Notes: generated from the letters alone by a model not told the origin. 64,000 nucleotides of DNA from Halorussus ruber (GCF_004765785.1 NZ_SBIT01000010.1:1-64000); one strand, 5' to 3'; shown: positions 42,570 to 51,751, counted from the stretch's first letter. Numbers and translations are program-made.

Positions 42570-43163
42570 TCATTCCGGCAGTAGCACCTCGCGGTCGTCG
42601 TCCCACAGCGCCATTCGCTCGGCGAGGTAGTCGGTCGCTTCCCCCGGAGCGAAGCACCCCCGGTCCACCGCGTCGCCGACGACCGCCTTGGTCCCGCGGA
42701 ACCACCCCCGGAAGTAGTCGGCCTCCGCCGGGTCGGCCTCGACCAGCGCGCCGTGACCGACGGTCTCGCTCTCGGCGACCTCCTCGCTGTCGATTTCGAG
42801 GCCGAACCAGCAGACGTGGAAGGCGGTGGTCGCGTAGTCCGGGCCGACGCGGTAGAACGCCTCGTGGTGGAGGAAATCGAGGTAGTTCCGGACGATGTCG
42901 GCCAGCGAGCAGTCGGTCGCTATCGGTTCGGGGTCCACCGCGAAGGCCGACTCTGCGGCGAAGGGCGCGTCGGCCGAGAGGCGGTCGAGGAGCGCGAAGT
43001 CGGCACCGCCCCAGTGGGAGCGGTGGAGGTCGTAGCGGGCGTCTGCGGTGGAGTCAGCGGCGGGAGTGGGTTCATCGACAGAGCCTTTCGTCGAACTACT
43101 TTCCTCGACGGCGGAGTCCTCGGCGTCGTCGCGGCGGTAGGCCAGTAGTGCGCGGTGTCCCAT
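42570..43163 (-). CDS. DUF6735-like haloarchaeal protein
   Basis: The 197-residue protein starts MGHRALLAYRRDD, then a low-complexity insert (DSAVEESSSTKGSVDEPTPAADS in pieces), then ARYDLHRSHWGGADFALLDRLS. The block YDLHRSHWGG and the later YATTAFHVCWFGLEIDS resemble a family of haloarchaeal proteins of unknown function known as DUF6735. The acidic insert at 15-45 is likely species-specific. No catalytic motif is visible. It is divergent from the TauE/SafE gene across about 306 bases. Confidence 0.75.
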   Translation of the reverse strand: MGHRALLAYRRDDAEDSAVEESSSTKGSVDEPTPAADSTADARYDLHRSHWGGADFALLDRLSADAPFAAESAFAVDPEPIATDCSLADIVRNYLDFLHHEAFYRVGPDYATTAFHVCWFGLEIDSEEVAESETVGHGALVEADPAEADYFRGWFRGTKAVVGDAVDRGCFAPGEATDYLAERMALWDDDREVLLPE

Positions 43164-43469
43164 CGGGGCGAGTTGGCCGCCCGCTGTGATTTAAACCCTC
43201 GCACGAAGCCAAAGACAACTAAATGCTTAATGAGCACAATAAATTATGTGGTAAAGGAATAGGTGGTTGGTTACAACTCGGAGCGTTCGGAGAATCCGGA
43301 CTAAATTGCCACTATCTCCGACGCGCGCTCGGCGTCGATTTCGCCGTCTGAACGCCCATCTCCGCCCCGGAAGCGGAATACTCCGCCTCTCGGCGTGCGG
43401 AGTCTCGGTGAGGACTTCCGGCGGCGACTCGGCTTTTTGGGGCAAGTGCGTAGCCCCGAGCGACTGAGG
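43164..43469. other. Divergent intergenic region, partly AT-rich
   Basis: No gene is present. 43205-43262 is AT-rich (AAATGCTTAATG and ATAAATTATG) and probably holds the promoter of the leftward DUF6735 gene. The rest is ordinary GC-rich sequence before the TauE/SafE start. Confidence 0.5.
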
Positions 43470-44417
43470 ATGTCTACGACCACGACGACCGAGGAGTTCC
43501 TCGGCAATCTGACCGACTTCGAGTACCGCGAGGTGTTGATGACCGGGGCGACGGCCGCCGTCGTCTTCGGCGCACTCGCGCTGTTTCCGGGCGTCGAGAA
43601 CGTCTCGAAGGGTATCGACGGCAACTTGACGACGTGGCAGTTGGCGCTGTTCGTCCTGCTCCCCGTCGCGGCGGGAGCAATCAAGGGCACCATCGGGTTC
43701 GGCTACGCGCTCGTCACGACGCCCATCTTCGCCACCGTCATCGACCCCACGATGGCGGTGGTCGTGCTGGCGATTCCGCCGTGGATGATAAACGTCTTTC
43801 AGGTGGGCGAGACCGACACCGGCGCGGCCTACGTCCGCGAGCGCTGGTCGCTCCTCCTGCTGGCGCTGGTCGGGTCGATTCTCGGGGTGTTCTTCCTCGA
43901 CACCTTCAGCACGCACCCGGTCGTGCCCTTCCTCATCGGCCTGCTGATTCTGGGGTACGTCGTCTTCGAGGTCGTCAAGAGCTTCGTCACGGTCGAGAAG
44001 GCCCACAACCCCCTCGCGCTCGGCGGCGTCGGCCTGCTCGAGGGGTTCCTGCTGGCGGCGGCCAACCTCGGCCCGCTCCTGCCCGCCTATCTGCACACCT
44101 TCGAGCGCGACACCGACAAGTACGTCGGCGGCCTCTCGATGGTGTTCACCTTCGTCTTCACCGCCCGCATCGTCCAGATGGCGCTGTTCACCGACCTGCT
44201 AACCACTTACCGGCTCTGGCTCGGCTGCGCCCTCGCGGTCGTGACCGCCGTCGGTCTGCTGGTGGGGACGTATCTCCGGCGCACCGGCGTGGACGAGGAC
44301 CGATTCAACTGGCTTGTCGTGGGGCTGTTGTTCGTCATCTCGCTCAACATCTTCTACAAGACCGGTCCGGTGGTGCTTGAGTCGGTTCGGGACGTTTTCG
44401 CGGTGATTCTGTCCTGA
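43470..44417 (+). CDS. TauE/SafE-family membrane permease
   Basis: The 315-residue protein MSTTTTTEEFLGNLTDFEY... has about eight helices. TauE/SafE motifs are visible: GAIKGTIGFGYALVTTPIFATVIDP in pieces near 70, GLLILGYVVFEVVKSFV near 155 and FLLAAANLGPLLPAYLHTFE near 190. The family exports sulfite, taurine-derived or other organosulfur anions; the substrate is unknown. ATG 43470 is chosen, since the upstream frame is Arg-rich. Confidence 0.85.
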   Translation: MSTTTTTEEFLGNLTDFEYREVLMTGATAAVVFGALALFPGVENVSKGIDGNLTTWQLALFVLLPVAAGAIKGTIGFGYALVTTPIFATVIDPTMAVVVLAIPPWMINVFQVGETDTGAAYVRERWSLLLLALVGSILGVFFLDTFSTHPVVPFLIGLLILGYVVFEVVKSFVTVEKAHNPLALGGVGLLEGFLLAAANLGPLLPAYLHTFERDTDKYVGGLSMVFTFVFTARIVQMALFTDLLTTYRLWLGCALAVVTAVGLLVGTYLRRTGVDEDRFNWLVVGLLFVISLNIFYKTGPVVLESVRDVFAVILS

Positions 44418-44470
44418 GTCGAGTCGTATAATCCAACAGGAATCGGGACCACCGCAGGAATCGTGGTAGA

Positions 44471-44564
44471 GAACGCTTCTTGAAGCCCCCGTCCGGTCGC
44501 GGTCACGCGAGCGAAGCGAGTGTGACCGCGACCGGGCGGCCCCTTCATCCCGCCCACAGTGGTT
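44471..44564 (-). repeat. Box-pair repeat element, copy D
   Basis: On the minus strand GTGGGCGGGATGAAGGGGCC is followed by GCCCGGTCGCGGTCAC, a loop CACTCGCTTCGCTCGCGT, GTGACCGCGACCGG and the second box ACGGGGGCTTCAAGAAGCG. The stem CCGGTCGCGGTCAC/GTGACCGCGACCGG is perfect. The second box is shared with the right end of copy E. Confidence 0.7.
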
Positions 44565-44681
44565 TGGTGGGAATAGCTCACGCGGGGCGGTCGGTCAGCC
44601 ATCGCGTGCCGAAAGTCGGCCCTCGTTCGCCCCGGTAACTCTATTCTCGTCGCTCCCGTACTCCCGATGTTCAGAGGAGCC

Positions 44682-46373
44682 ATGCCCGAGACACTACGAA
44701 TCGCGCTCGCACAGCAGAACCACCTCGTCGGCGACGTGGCGGGCAACGCCGAGCGAATCGAGCGCGCGGTCGGTCGCGCCAAGGAGGCCGACGCCGACCT
44801 GCTGGTCTGCTCGGAACTCGCCCTGCTGGGTTACCCGCCGCGGGACCTCGTCGAGCGCGAGAGCGTCCTCGACGCTCAGTACGAAGCCCTCGACCGCCTC
44901 GCAAGCCTGACAGACGACGAGTTCGGGTTGCTGGTCGGGTTCGCCGAGCGCAATCCCGCCGAGACCGGACGACCGCTCTACAACGCCGCGGCGTTCTGCC
45001 ACGAGGGCGAGGTCGCGGGAACGACCCGCAAGCGACTCCTGCCGACCTACGACGTGTTCGAGGAGGACCGATACTTCGAGCGAAGCGACCGGACCCTCGT
45101 CCACGACTTCCGCGGTACCAGCCTCGGCGTCCACGTCTGCGAGGACGCGTGGAACGAACCCGACGTCTGGGAGCGCCCGCGCTACGACGCAGACCCGGTC
45201 GAGGACCTCGCCGACGCTGGCGCGGACCTGCTGGTCAACCTCTCGGCGAGTCCCTTCTACGCCGGAAAGGGCGACGAGCGCACCGACCTGATGGCGAGTC
45301 ACGCGACCGACCACGGCCTCCCGCTGGTCTTCGCCAATCAGGTCGGCGCGAACGACGAGATTGTCTTCGACGGGCGCTCGTTCGTCGTCGGGCCGGACGG
45401 CCGGGAGGTCTGCCGACTCGCCGAGTTCGAGGCGGACTTTGCGGTCTGTGAGCTCCGAGTCGGTGAAGCAACAGAACCCCAGTCACTCGCCCCGGTAGCC
45501 CCCGACCGCACCGAGCAACTCCGGCGCGCCATCCGGCTCGGTCTCCGCGATTACGTCCGCAAGACCGGCTTCGAGGGCGTCGTTTTGGGCCTCTCGGGCG
45601 GCGTGGACTCGTCGGTCGCGGCCGCGCTCGCCGCCGAGGCGCTCGGCCCGGAGAACGTGCTGGGCGTCTCGATGGCGACCAGATACACCAGCGACGCCAG
45701 CGAGTCCGACGCCGCCGAACTCGCAGACGCCCTCGGCATCGAGTTCGCGGAGTTCCCCATCGAGGAGACCTCCTCGGCCTTTCTCGACCAACTCGACGGC
45801 GTTCTGGGCGACCGACCCCCGTCAGTCACCGAGGAGAACTTGCAGGCCCGGATTCGGGGCACGACCCTGATGGCGCTCTCGAACGAACTCGGCGGCCTCG
45901 TGCTGGCGACCGGAAACAAGAGCGAACTCGCAACCGGCTACTGCACCCTCTACGGCGACATGTGCGGCGCAATCGCGCCGCTGGCTGACTGCCCGAAGGG
46001 CGACGTCTACGACCTCGCCCGCCGAGTGAACGACGATTGGGATTCCCCACCCATCCCTCGGCGCGTCCTCGAACGTCCGCCCTCTGCCGAACTCGCGCCC
46101 GACCAGACCGACCAGGACACCCTCCCGCCCTACGACGTGCTGGACGACGTTCTCCGGCGATACGTCGGCGAGGGCGCGACCCCGGAAGAAATCGTCGCCG
46201 CGGGCCACGACCCCGAAGTGGTCCGCGAAATTCTAGCGATGCTCCACGGGTCGGAGTACAAGCGCTGGCAGGCCGCGCCCGTCCTGAAACTCACTCGGAA
46301 GGCCTTCGGCGTCGGGTGGCGCTACCCCCTCGCGGCGTCCTACGCGGCGGTGACGAGTCGTGTCCCGCGATAG
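44682..46373 (+). CDS. nadE: Glutamine-dependent NAD+ synthetase
   Basis: The 563-residue protein MPETLRIALAQQNHLVGDVA... has an N-terminal nitrilase domain (CSELALLGYPPRDL with Glu, KRLLPTYDVFEEDRY with Lys, HVCEDAWNEPD with Cys 146 region) and a C-terminal synthetase domain with the P-loop LSGGVDSSVAAA near 308 and ATGNKSELATGYCTLYGD near 413. It amidates NaAD to NAD+ with glutamine-derived ammonia and ATP. ATG 44682 has a GAGGAG just before it; ATG 44667 would add five residues. It overlaps nnrE by 14 bases. Confidence 0.93.
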   Translation: MPETLRIALAQQNHLVGDVAGNAERIERAVGRAKEADADLLVCSELALLGYPPRDLVERESVLDAQYEALDRLASLTDDEFGLLVGFAERNPAETGRPLYNAAAFCHEGEVAGTTRKRLLPTYDVFEEDRYFERSDRTLVHDFRGTSLGVHVCEDAWNEPDVWERPRYDADPVEDLADAGADLLVNLSASPFYAGKGDERTDLMASHATDHGLPLVFANQVGANDEIVFDGRSFVVGPDGREVCRLAEFEADFAVCELRVGEATEPQSLAPVAPDRTEQLRRAIRLGLRDYVRKTGFEGVVLGLSGGVDSSVAAALAAEALGPENVLGVSMATRYTSDASESDAAELADALGIEFAEFPIEETSSAFLDQLDGVLGDRPPSVTEENLQARIRGTTLMALSNELGGLVLATGNKSELATGYCTLYGDMCGAIAPLADCPKGDVYDLARRVNDDWDSPPIPRRVLERPPSAELAPDQTDQDTLPPYDVLDDVLRRYVGEGATPEEIVAAGHDPEVVREILAMLHGSEYKRWQAAPVLKLTRKAFGVGWRYPLAASYAAVTSRVPR

Positions 46374-47133
46374 CTTCCAGACCGCCACCGGAGTCACCGT
46401 CCCGGCGGTCACGGCCGACGAGATGCGGGACATCGACCGCGTGGCAGTCGAGGAGGTCGGCCTCGGACTCCTCCAGATGATGGAGAACGCCGGAAGAACC
46501 CTCGCGGCCCACGCCCGCGAACTCCGCGAGTACCATCGCCCAGACGCCCCAGTCGCAGTCCTCGCCGGAGGCGGCGGTAACGGCGGTGGCGGCCTCTGCG
46601 CGGCCCGGCACCTCGTCAATCGCGGCGTCCCGGTCGCCGTCTCGCTGGACCGTGACCCGGAGTCACTCTCCGGCGCGGCCGCGACCCAGTTCGGAACCCT
46701 CCGAGAGATGGAGGTCGAGACTGTCGCCGCCGACGCGATTTCCACCGGCGAGCCGGATTCCGTCGGCGAGCCAGCAGTAATCGTAGACGCCGTCATCGGC
46801 TACAGTCTGCGTGGCCCTTCACGCGAGCGCGCAAAGAACCTATTTAACGTCGCAAACGATGCCGACGCGCCGGTGCTGTCCCTCGACGTACCTTCGGGCT
46901 ACGACGCGACGACCGGCGAGGTGCCGGGCGAAACACCCGACGCGGCGATTGCGCCCGACCGAACCCTGACGCTGGCGCTCCCGAAGACCGGCCTCGACGC
47001 GGTTCCCGGCGACCGCTATCTGGCCGACATCGGGATTCCGAAAACGGTCTACGAGCGCGTCGGCGTCGAGTACGACTCGCCGTTCGAAGAACCCGGATTG
47101 CTCGACGGCTACTCGGTCGAACTCACGCGATAG
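46360..47133 (+). CDS. nnrE: NAD(P)H-hydrate epimerase (YjeF N-terminal domain)
   Basis: From GTG 46360 the 257-residue protein carries the YjeF_N features: VTADEMRDIDRVAVEEVGLG near 18, LLQMMENAGRTLAAHA near 40, the Gly-rich AGGGGNGGGGLCAARHL near 70 and DAVIGYSLRGPSRERAKNL near 145 with the Asp and Gly of the active site. It epimerises damaged NAD(P)HX. In many archaea this domain is fused to the NnrD dehydratase; here NnrD is absent. It overlaps nadE by 14 bases, pairing NAD synthesis with NAD repair. Confidence 0.9.
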   Translation: MSRDSFQTATGVTVPAVTADEMRDIDRVAVEEVGLGLLQMMENAGRTLAAHARELREYHRPDAPVAVLAGGGGNGGGGLCAARHLVNRGVPVAVSLDRDPESLSGAAATQFGTLREMEVETVAADAISTGEPDSVGEPAVIVDAVIGYSLRGPSRERAKNLFNVANDADAPVLSLDVPSGYDATTGEVPGETPDAAIAPDRTLTLALPKTGLDAVPGDRYLADIGIPKTVYERVGVEYDSPFEEPGLLDGYSVELTR

Positions 47134-47497
47134 CGTCCTCCTCGTCCTCGGCGGCCACGAGGTGGTCCATCCCCCAGTCGCGCATCTCGTAGATGAGCGG
47201 TTCCAGCGACTCGCCCTGATCCGTCAGCGAGTAGTTCACGCGGACCGGCTTCTCGCTCACGATTTCGCGGTTCACGAGCTGTTTCTCTTCGAGGTCGTCG
47301 AGGCTATCCGAGAGGACCTTGCTGGAGATGCCGCCGACGTCCTCTTTGAGTTCGTTGAAGCCCATCGGACCGCCGTCGAGCAGTCGGTGGATGACCACCG
47401 GGTGCCACTTCTTGCCGATGAGGGTCGCTGTCGCGGTGATGGGACACCACTCTTTGCCAGCGCACCAGACTGGCAGTCGGTCGTCGTGTTCACTCAC
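47123..47497 (-). CDS. HxlR-family winged-helix regulator
   Basis: The 124-residue protein has the HxlR fold: WCAGKEWCPITATATLIGKKWHPVVIHRLLDGG near 11-43 in pieces, the recognition helix FNELKEDVGGISSKVLSDSLDDLEEKQLV near 47, and the wing REIVSEKPVRVNYSLTDQG near 77. Two cysteines near the N-terminus (Cys 12 and Cys 18) could sense redox state, as in related thiol-responsive regulators. It converges with nnrE with 11 bases of overlap, and a GTTAC palindrome lies 50 bases upstream. Confidence 0.88.
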   Translation of the reverse strand: MSEHDDRLPVWCAGKEWCPITATATLIGKKWHPVVIHRLLDGGPMGFNELKEDVGGISSKVLSDSLDDLEEKQLVNREIVSEKPVRVNYSLTDQGESLEPLIYEMRDWGMDHLVAAEDEEDAIA

Positions 47498-47546
47498 GTT
47501 GCGGGCTACTCTGGCGACCGCCTAAAGAGTTACCGCTACCCATCTA

Positions 47547-47561
47547 GTTACCGGGAGTAAC
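47547..47561. promoter_or_regulatory. GTTAC-N5-GTAAC palindrome upstream of the HxlR gene
   Basis: GTTAC at 47547-47551 and GTAAC at 47557-47561 form a 5-bp inverted repeat about 50 bases before the HxlR start. A further GTTAC lies at 47529. This fits an autoregulatory operator, though it is short. Confidence 0.4.
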
Positions 47562-47599
47562 CGACCGCCGCGAGTGGATTTTGAGGGGCGATTCCGGGG

Positions 47600-47983
47600 T
47601 TAGTCGCCCCGGAGCGTCTCGACGCACTCGTCCAGAAAGTCGGGGTACTGAAAGCTCGCGTCGGGTTCGAGTTTGACCACGACCCCGCGGTTCCGAGAGA
47701 GGTAGAGGTGGAGCGCGGTCGCGCCCTCGTGGCGGAGCAGGAGGGCCTTCGCCTCGCCGAGGTGGAAGTAGACGTCCTCGACGTGTTCGCGGTTGAACAC
47801 CGCCAGCGACCGGTGGATGATGGTGTCGAGTTCGAGGCCCGAGAGTTCGGACTTGAGGTCCGAGCGGATGTAGCGCACGTCGTAGGAGTAGTCGTCGCTG
47901 TCGAACGAGGCGACCCACCGGAGTCGGTCGCCGAACTTCGCCTCGAGGTCGGCCGTGAGTTCGTCGTACCGGGGTTTCGGCAT
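47600..47983 (-). CDS. Conserved haloarchaeal protein, function unknown
   Basis: From ATG 47983 the 127-residue protein MPKPRYDELTADLEAKFGDR... has an alternating strand-helix pattern (RLRWVASFDSDDYSYDVRYIRSDLKSEL in pieces, HVEDVYFHLGEAKALLLRHEGATALHLYLS in pieces) and ends DFLDECVETLRGD. It resembles short haloarchaeal proteins without known function that may act in stress or signalling. No catalytic motif was found. It lies alone between HxlR and MutS. Confidence 0.65.
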   Translation of the reverse strand: MPKPRYDELTADLEAKFGDRLRWVASFDSDDYSYDVRYIRSDLKSELSGLELDTIIHRSLAVFNREHVEDVYFHLGEAKALLLRHEGATALHLYLSRNRGVVVKLEPDASFQYPDFLDECVETLRGD

Positions 47984-48101
47984 GGAGTCATGCACGACGC
48001 AAGGAGGGAAAAGCGTTCGTGGCGACGAACCGAGACGATTGAACGACCTGAGGCGACTGGACGACCCGAGACGAGTGGACGCCCTGAGGAGAGTGTCGCA
48101 G

Positions 48102-50762
48102 CTACTCAACTTCGCGCTTGAGTTCCGCCAACTCGTTCATCGCCTCCAAGGGCGTCATCGTCGCCACGTCCACCTCGCGCAGTCGCTCTGCCAGCACGTC
48201 CGCCGCGCCGTCGGCCAGCGCCTCCGGCGCGGCGTTCTGTGGTGGTTCCGGCGCTTGTTCCCGTTCGCGCTCCTCGCCTTCTACCGCCTCGCCCTCCACC
48301 TCGGCGGATTCGGCTTCCGCCAGCAGGTCCCGCGCTCGCTCGACCACGTCGTCCGGCACCCCGGCCTCCCGGGCGACCTGCACGCCGTAGGAGGCCGTGG
48401 CCGCGCCTCGGCGCACGTCGTGGTCGAAGGTGACCTCCTCGTCGGTCTGGTCGGCGGCGAAGTGCAAGTTGAAGGCGCGAGGCAAGTCGTCGGCGGTCTC
48501 GGTCAGTTCGTGGTGGTGGGTCGCAAAGAGGGTGAGCGCGCCGATTTCGTCGTGGACGTACTCCGTGACTGCCCGGGCGATGGCGAGGCCGTCGGTGGTG
48601 CTGGTGCCCCGACCGACCTCGTCCAGCAGGACTAAGGAGTTCTCCGTGGCGCTCTCCAGAATCGCGGAGAGTTCGGTCATCTCGACCATGAAGGTGGAGC
48701 GTCCGCCCGCGATGTCGTCGCTCGCGCCGACCCGAGTGAAGACCCTGTCTACCGGGTCGATTCGGGCGCTGGCGGCCGGGACGAAGCTCCCCGTCTGGGC
48801 GAGGACGGTGACGAGCGCGACCTGTCGCATGTACGTCGATTTGCCCGACATGTTCGGCCCCGTCACGACCGCGAACGAGGAGTCGGGGTCGAGGTGGGCG
48901 TCGTTGGGCACGAACGACTGCTGAGTGCGCTCGACCACGGGGTGGCGGCCGCCCTCGACGTGGATGCCCTCGCCGCCGATTTCCGGTCGGGCGTAGTCGC
49001 GGGTGGCCGCTACCTCTGCGAGGGCGGCCAGCACGTCCACCTCTGCGAGGGCGTCGGCGAGGGCTTGGACGCGCTCGGACTCGTCGGCGACCTCGCTTCG
49101 CACTTCGCGGAACAGTTCGTGTTCGAGGTCGTCTGCCCGGTTCTCCGCGCGCAGAATCTCGTCCTCGCGCTCCTTGAGTTCGGGCGTGTAGAACCGCTCG
49201 GAGTTTTTGAGGGTCTGGCGACGGTTGTAGTCGTCGGGCACCGAATCGAGGTTCGGGTTCGTGACCTCGATGTAGTAGCCGTGGACCGAGTTGTGCCCGA
49301 CCTTCAGCGAGTCGATGCCGGTGCGCTCGCGCTCCTGCTGTTCGAGGCTGTCTATCCACGCTTTGCCCTCGCGCTCGGTCTCGCGGAGCGAATCGAGTTC
49401 GTCGTCGTAGCCCTCCCGAATCACGTCGCCCTCGGTAATCTCGCGTGGCGGGTTCTCCCGAATCGCTCGTTCGATGAGATTTCGTACGTCCTCCAACTCG
49501 TCCAGACGCTCGCGGAGTTCGGTGAGTTTCTCGCTCTCGAAGGCTTCCATCTCGTCCTTGATTTCGGGCACCACGTCGAGGGTGTCCTTGAGCGACCGCA
49601 GGTCCCGAGCGTTGGCCCGGCCCCGCGAGATTCTGGCGATGAGGCGCTCGATGTCGTACACGTCCCGGAGGAGATTCCGGGCCTCCTCGCGGGCCTGGAG
49701 GCTGTGGGTCCACTCCTCGACGGCGTCGAGCCGGGCCTCGATGCGGTCGGAGTCGAGCAGGGGTCGCCGGAGCCAGTCCTTCAGCTTCCGGCTTCCGAGC
49801 GCGCAGGAGGTCTCGTCCAGTACGCCCAGCAGAGTCACGTCGTCGTCGCCGTGGACCGTCCGGCGGTCGAACAGTTCGAGGCTGGAGAGCGCCACCCGGT
49901 CCAAGAGCATGTACTCGCGGGGTTCGTAGCGCGTGAGGTGGTTGAGGTAGTCGAGGTGGCCGCCCTCTTTGGCTTCGTCGTCGTCCGCTCCGCCGCCTCC
50001 CGCCACGCCGCCGCGAGTGTACTCGGCGTAGGCCAGCAGGGCACCGCAGGCCCGAATCTCCACGTCTGCTGTGAGTCGGGCGTCGGGCGAGCCGAAGTAA
50101 GCCTCGACCTTCTCGGCCGCCGCCTCGAACTCGAAGGCCGCCGAATCGTAGGGCGTGACCATACAATCCGCGTCGAAGGGGTCGGCGGTGGTCTCGGGTT
50201 CCACGATGGCCTCCGCGGGGGCGAATCGGCTGACCTCGTCGGCGACGGTCTCCTCGCGGCGGGCGCTGGTCGCGTAGAAGTCGCCGGTCGAAACGTCCAG
50301 CAGGGCGAGACCGTACCGGTCGGGGTCCTCGGTCAGGCAGGCCACGAAGTTGTTGTCGTCGGTGTCCAGCAGTTCGTCCTCGGTCAGGGTGCCGGGCGTG
50401 ACGACCCGAGTGACCGCCCGGTCCACCACGCCGGTGGCCTCCTCGGGTTCCTGCACTTGATCCGCGACCGCGACCCGGTAGCCAGCGTCGAGCAGGGTCT
50501 CGATGTACGACTCGGCGTTGTCGATGGGGATGCCAGCCATCGGGTAGGTGCCGGTCGAGTCCTCGCGCTGCGTCAGCGCGATTTCGAGGAGTCTGGCGGT
50601 TCTCTCCGCCGCTTCGCAGAAGGTCTCGTAGAAGTCGCCGACCTGAAAGAGGACCAGCGAGTCGTCGTACTGCCGACAGAGCTCGAAGTACTGGCTCATC
50701 ATCGGCGTCAGGTCCTCCTCGTTCTCGGCCATCTTCTCGGGTGCCCCCAGCGCCGCGTCCAT
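48102..50762 (-). CDS. mutS: DNA mismatch-repair protein MutS
   Basis: From ATG 50762 the 886-residue protein begins [20 protein letters not shown]. It has the mismatch-binding Phe-x-Glu (GDFYETF, residues 42-48), a connector and lever region, and the ABC ATPase with GPNMSGKST near 640, the signature region [10 protein letters not shown] and [16 protein letters not shown] near 710, and [10 protein letters not shown] near 760. An acidic insertion ([13 protein letters not shown] region near 260) and a Pro/Glu-rich spacer near 850 are normal for haloarchaea. Haloarchaea also use NucS; both are present here. Confidence 0.95.
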   Translation of the reverse strand: MDAALGAPEKMAENEEDLTPMMSQYFELCRQYDDSLVLFQVGDFYETFCEAAERTARLLEIALTQREDSTGTYPMAGIPIDNAESYIETLLDAGYRVAVADQVQEPEEATGVVDRAVTRVVTPGTLTEDELLDTDDNNFVACLTEDPDRYGLALLDVSTGDFYATSARREETVADEVSRFAPAEAIVEPETTADPFDADCMVTPYDSAAFEFEAAAEKVEAYFGSPDARLTADVEIRACGALLAYAEYTRGGVAGGGGADDDEAKEGGHLDYLNHLTRYEPREYMLLDRVALSSLELFDRRTVHGDDDVTLLGVLDETSCALGSRKLKDWLRRPLLDSDRIEARLDAVEEWTHSLQAREEARNLLRDVYDIERLIARISRGRANARDLRSLKDTLDVVPEIKDEMEAFESEKLTELRERLDELEDVRNLIERAIRENPPREITEGDVIREGYDDELDSLRETEREGKAWIDSLEQQERERTGIDSLKVGHNSVHGYYIEVTNPNLDSVPDDYNRRQTLKNSERFYTPELKEREDEILRAENRADDLEHELFREVRSEVADESERVQALADALAEVDVLAALAEVAATRDYARPEIGGEGIHVEGGRHPVVERTQQSFVPNDAHLDPDSSFAVVTGPNMSGKSTYMRQVALVTVLAQTGSFVPAASARIDPVDRVFTRVGASDDIAGGRSTFMVEMTELSAILESATENSLVLLDEVGRGTSTTDGLAIARAVTEYVHDEIGALTLFATHHHELTETADDLPRAFNLHFAADQTDEEVTFDHDVRRGAATASYGVQVAREAGVPDDVVERARDLLAEAESAEVEGEAVEGEEREREQAPEPPQNAAPEALADGAADVLAERLREVDVATMTPLEAMNELAELKREVE

Positions 50763-50849
50763 GGGTGAGAGTAGAGTGGCCCCAGCCCAATAAGCAATCG
50801 GAACTCGGCGAGGGGATGGGGATTCGGAGTCCGGAATCACCGGCCCTAC

Positions 50850-51070
50850 TTCTCGGCGCGCGCTGGCGCGGTCTCCGTGCCGCGCCAAACCGCGCGAGGG
50901 ATGAGCATCGGAGTCGTTCGAAAATCGAAGATTTTCGTGATCACGAGAGCGTCGCTCTCGGACGACGAAGCGAGAAGCGCAATCGGTTGGGGAGGACGTG
51001 GCCCGCGGTTGCGGTACGGGGCGGTTGCGGAGACTCCTCGGCTCAAGCCTGAAGCTAGCTTCCATTCCTC
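50850..51070 (-). repeat. Dispersed non-coding repeat family alpha, copy 3 (reversed)
   Basis: On the minus strand GCTAGCTTCAGGCTTGAGC (complement of 51041-51059) is followed by CGAGGAGTCTCCGCAACCGC, a CCTCCCC block and a tail with several hairpins, including AAAATCTTCGATTTTCG near 50923-50940. The gap 50763-51243 holds no credible gene. Confidence 0.6.
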
Positions 51071-51243
51071 CCTGTCGTCCTATTTCTCGACTTTTCCTTG
51101 TCGTCCTACTCCCCGATTTCTCCCTGTCGTCACACTCCCGATTCCCCCTTCCTTTCACCCTCTCTAACCCGAGACCGACCGAGAACAGACAAAAATGCGA
51201 CCGGGCGGAAGGGATAACAGTCGCTGGCGACGTACAGGGTACT

Positions 51244-51621
51244 ATGACAGACACGGCCCCCGAGACCGCCGACGAAACCGATTCCGCCACTCGCATCGAC
51301 AAGCCCGTCCACCTCGAAGACGCCGAGGACCTCGCGGCGTTCGTCGCCGACCACGACCTCGCGCTGGTCGAGTTCTACACCGAGGGGTGCCCGAAGTGCC
51401 AAGCCCTCGAACCGATTCTGGGCAACGTGGCCCGCGCCACCGACGCCGCGGTCGGCACGCTCAACCCCCGCGACGACCCGCCGCTCATCGAGGAGTACGA
51501 CGTCCGGAGCGTCCCGCTCCTGCTGGTCTTCGAGGACGGCGAGTTGGTCGAGCGCAAGAGCGAGGGGTTCCAAGGAGCCGAAGACATCGTCGCGCTCGTG
51601 GAGAACCGCGGCGGGGCGTAG
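51244..51621 (+). CDS. Thioredoxin-family protein (CPKC)
   Basis: The 125-residue protein has an acidic N-terminus of about 30 residues and then the thioredoxin fold: [21 protein letters not shown] with active-site CPKC near 51-54, [30 protein letters not shown] with the cis-proline. CPKC is an unusual active-site dipeptide compared with the common CGPC at 28070-28336. Redox partner unknown. It is separated from a leftward reductase gene by a large AT-rich inverted repeat. Confidence 0.85.
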   Translation: MTDTAPETADETDSATRIDKPVHLEDAEDLAAFVADHDLALVEFYTEGCPKCQALEPILGNVARATDAAVGTLNPRDDPPLIEEYDVRSVPLLLVFEDGELVERKSEGFQGAEDIVALVENRGGA

Positions 51622-51685
51622 GGACGCCGGGGCGTCCTCGGTCGAAGGAGAAGTAACTAACAATTTCTAAAACGTATGCTTTCAT

Positions 51686-51717
51686 TTCCTAAAGACACGG
51701 TTAGAATTCTTTAGGAA
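51686..51717. terminator. 10-bp inverted repeat between convergent genes
   Basis: TTCCTAAAGA at 51686-51695 pairs with TCTTTAGGAA at 51708-51717 across 12 bases. It sits between the stops of the thioredoxin and the leftward reductase genes, so it may be a bidirectional terminator. The flanks are AT-rich. Confidence 0.5.
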
Positions 51718-51751
51718 TGAATTCGTTGTCTTTCTACGACGCACGCCGCGG

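Noticed and set aside
50763-51302. N-terminal extension of MutS to 1066 residues
   Set aside because: The extra 180 residues run through dispersed-repeat DNA and are Arg/Ser-rich, unlike MutS. ATG 50762 starts the family sequence.
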